From contig NZ_JAUSXM010000001.1 of the NCBI RefSeq assembly GCF_030815985.1, positions 5,828,001 through 5,892,000 of the forward strand: DNA of 64,000 nucleotides, read 5' to 3'. This document shows, piece by piece, positions 62,961-64,000 of this stretch. Numbering within the stretch: position 1 is the stretch's first letter; the number at the start of each line of letters is the position of its first letter. The notes under the pieces are model-generated. The model had not been told where the DNA came from. It did not search any database and saw only the letters and a program-made list of their open reading frames with translations. This DNA is from Paenibacillus sp. W2I17 (lineage in GTDB: Bacteria; Bacillota; Bacilli; Paenibacillales; Paenibacillaceae). Made by a program: the position numbers and the translations under genes.

Positions 62961-63725
62961 ATGGCGGAACAAGCTACAGCCAACAAAACCGTCAAGTTTA
63001 TTATCACCCGTCAGGATAGCCCGGAGTCATCTTCGTACAACGAAGAATTTGAGCTTCCGTACCGTCCCAACATGAATGTGATTAGCGCATTGATGGAGAT
63101 TCAGCGGAACCCGGTCAATACAGATGGCAAATCCATTGCACCCGTGTGCTGGGATTCTAACTGTCTCGAAGAAGTCTGCGGTGCCTGCTCCATGGTCATC
63201 AACGGCAAGCCTCGTCAAGCATGTGCAGCCCTGATCGACAAGCTCGAACAGCCTGTTCGTATCGAACCGATGAAGACATTCCCAGTGGTTCGTGACCTGG
63301 TCATCGACCGTAGCCGGATGTTTAGCGCCCTGAAACGCGTAAAAGCATGGATTCCGATCGATGGTACCTATGACCTCGGTCCAGGTCCACGGATGCCTGA
63401 GAAGAAGCGTCAGTGGGCATATGAGTTGTCCAAATGCATGACATGTGGTGTATGTCTGGAAGCATGCCCGAACGTCAATGAGAAAACAGACTTTATCGGT
63501 CCAGCAGCACTGTCTCAAGTGCGCTTGTTCAACGCTCACCCGACAGGGGAGATGAACGCCGACGATCGTCTGGAAGCGTTGATGGAAGACGGAGGCATTG
63601 AGGGCTGTGGTAACTCACAGAACTGTGTGCAATCCTGTCCAAAAGGCATTCCACTGACAACCTCCATTGCCGAAATGAACAAACAAACGACCAAGCATAT
63701 GTTCAAACGCTGGTTGGGTGTATAA
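62961..63725 (+). CDS. sdhB: Succinate dehydrogenase iron-sulfur subunit
   Basis: 254-residue subunit that carries electrons from FAD to the haem/menaquinone site. [2Fe-2S] ligands in CWDSNCLEEVCGAC and a later Cys (RQAC). The C-terminal ferredoxin part has CMTCGVCLEACP and CGNSQNCVQSCPKGIP for the [4Fe-4S] and [3Fe-4S] clusters. The ATG at 62961 follows AGAGGAGGGGACAACGAT; an upstream in-frame ATG (62898) lies in the repeat's edge and is unlikely. The large gap from sdhA is unusual for this operon. Confidence 0.96.
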   Translation: MAEQATANKTVKFIITRQDSPESSSYNEEFELPYRPNMNVISALMEIQRNPVNTDGKSIAPVCWDSNCLEEVCGACSMVINGKPRQACAALIDKLEQPVRIEPMKTFPVVRDLVIDRSRMFSALKRVKAWIPIDGTYDLGPGPRMPEKKRQWAYELSKCMTCGVCLEACPNVNEKTDFIGPAALSQVRLFNAHPTGEMNADDRLEALMEDGGIEGCGNSQNCVQSCPKGIPLTTSIAEMNKQTTKHMFKRWLGV

Positions 63726-63765
63726 TCTCGTCATAACATGTGCAGAAGTGTAATCTGCAACTTAG

Positions 63766-63817
63766 AAGAAGTCGTGATCCCGTGCAGCAACATGCCGGAG
63801 ATCCCGGCTTCTTTTTG
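63766..63817 (+). terminator. Terminator of sdhCAB
   Basis: AAGAAGTCGTGATC pairs with GATCCCGGCTTCTT with two mismatched or wobble positions, followed by TTTTTG. Confidence 0.75.
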
Positions 63818-63899
63818 TAATAAGCAGAGGAACCGGGCTATCCATGCAGAATATGGTATACTAGAGGGATGGATTAAGAGCGTAGAAGGAGGGGGAGAT

Positions 63900-64000
63900 A
63901 TGGCAGAGACACCGCGTCAGGGCAGCAACAACTCGCCGTCCCAGCGCTCGCACAAAGCACCAGGTGCAGAAGAGTCTGTGTTTCCTGGGGAAGAAAAGGA
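63900..64000 (+). CDS. Hypothetical protein, N-terminal fragment
   Basis: A new gene starts here and leaves the window: MAETPRQGSNNSPSQRSHKAPGAEE and onward, a hydrophilic, disordered-looking N-terminus. AGAAGGAGGGGGAGAT is a strong ribosome site and TATACT (63857-63862, preceded by TGG) a likely -10. Too little is present to name it. Confidence 0.6.
   Translation, partial: MAETPRQGSNNSPSQRSHKAPGAEESVFPGEEK

Overview
The window looks like a chromosomal segment of a Paenibacillus-type, low-to-mid GC, spore-forming Firmicute. Supporting signs are an aminofutalosine synthase (futalosine menaquinone route), HemQ (coproporphyrin-dependent haem synthesis), Sda, a YheC/YheD ATP-grasp protein, the DnaB/DnaI replication-initiation pair, KtrAB, the B. 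subtilis-type SdhCAB, and strong AGGAGG ribosome sites. No tRNA, rRNA, CRISPR array, intact insertion sequence or prophage was seen.

Layout. 0-6.7 kb: mqnE (partial), an A-type Fe-S carrier, an NAD(P)-binding oxidoreductase with a palindromic operator, small secreted or membrane proteins, an AraC-type regulator and RarD. 6.7-9.4 kb: a Gly/Ala-rich protein, two direct copies of a folded intergenic repeat, a GH53 endo-galactanase, and a possible small RNA. 9.6-13.5 kb: convergent ppk (frame-interrupted) and ppx, overlapping at their 3' ends. 13.7-21.7 kb: a spore-coat-type ATP-grasp protein, sda with a dense DnaA-box-like cluster, FNR2, NDH-2, hemQ, a YuiB-like protein and dnaB. 21.7-50 kb: an accessory block. 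50-64 kb: dnaI, trxA, uvrC, a CPBP protease, ktrB-ktrA, a LysR regulator and sdhCAB.

The accessory block separates dnaB from dnaI, which are normally adjacent in Bacilli. It starts with poorly conserved, AT-rich genes and a decayed lipoprotein gene, then an acyl-CoA-ligase-like gene. The rest forms a coherent locus for high-mannose N-glycan use: a secreted GH85 endo-beta-N-acetylglucosaminidase, a YesM/YesN-type two-component system, a CUT1 ABC importer (lipoprotein and two permeases), a GH3 enzyme, two GH38 alpha-mannosidases, a GH125 alpha-1,6-mannosidase and a 1060-residue clan GH-A hydrolase that I cannot place. In the inferred pathway GH85 cuts between the two core GlcNAc residues outside the cell, the ABC system imports the glycan, cytoplasmic GH38 and GH125 enzymes strip alpha-mannose, and the GH-A and GH3 enzymes finish the core. 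Two cre-like sites and an inverted repeat suggest catabolite repression and regulation by the two-component system.

A second theme is non-coding. A quasi-palindromic intergenic element recurs seven times (7.3, 7.6, 29.4, 42.3, 51.95, 52.1 and 62.8 kb). It has a conserved three-way-junction-like core and outer stems that differ in sequence but still pair. All seven copies point the same way. A second inverted-repeat family (49.76 and 56.1 kb) has one long and one internally deleted copy. Two conserved genes (ppk, lysR) carry +1 indels in homopolymers, which could be real mutations or sequencing errors.
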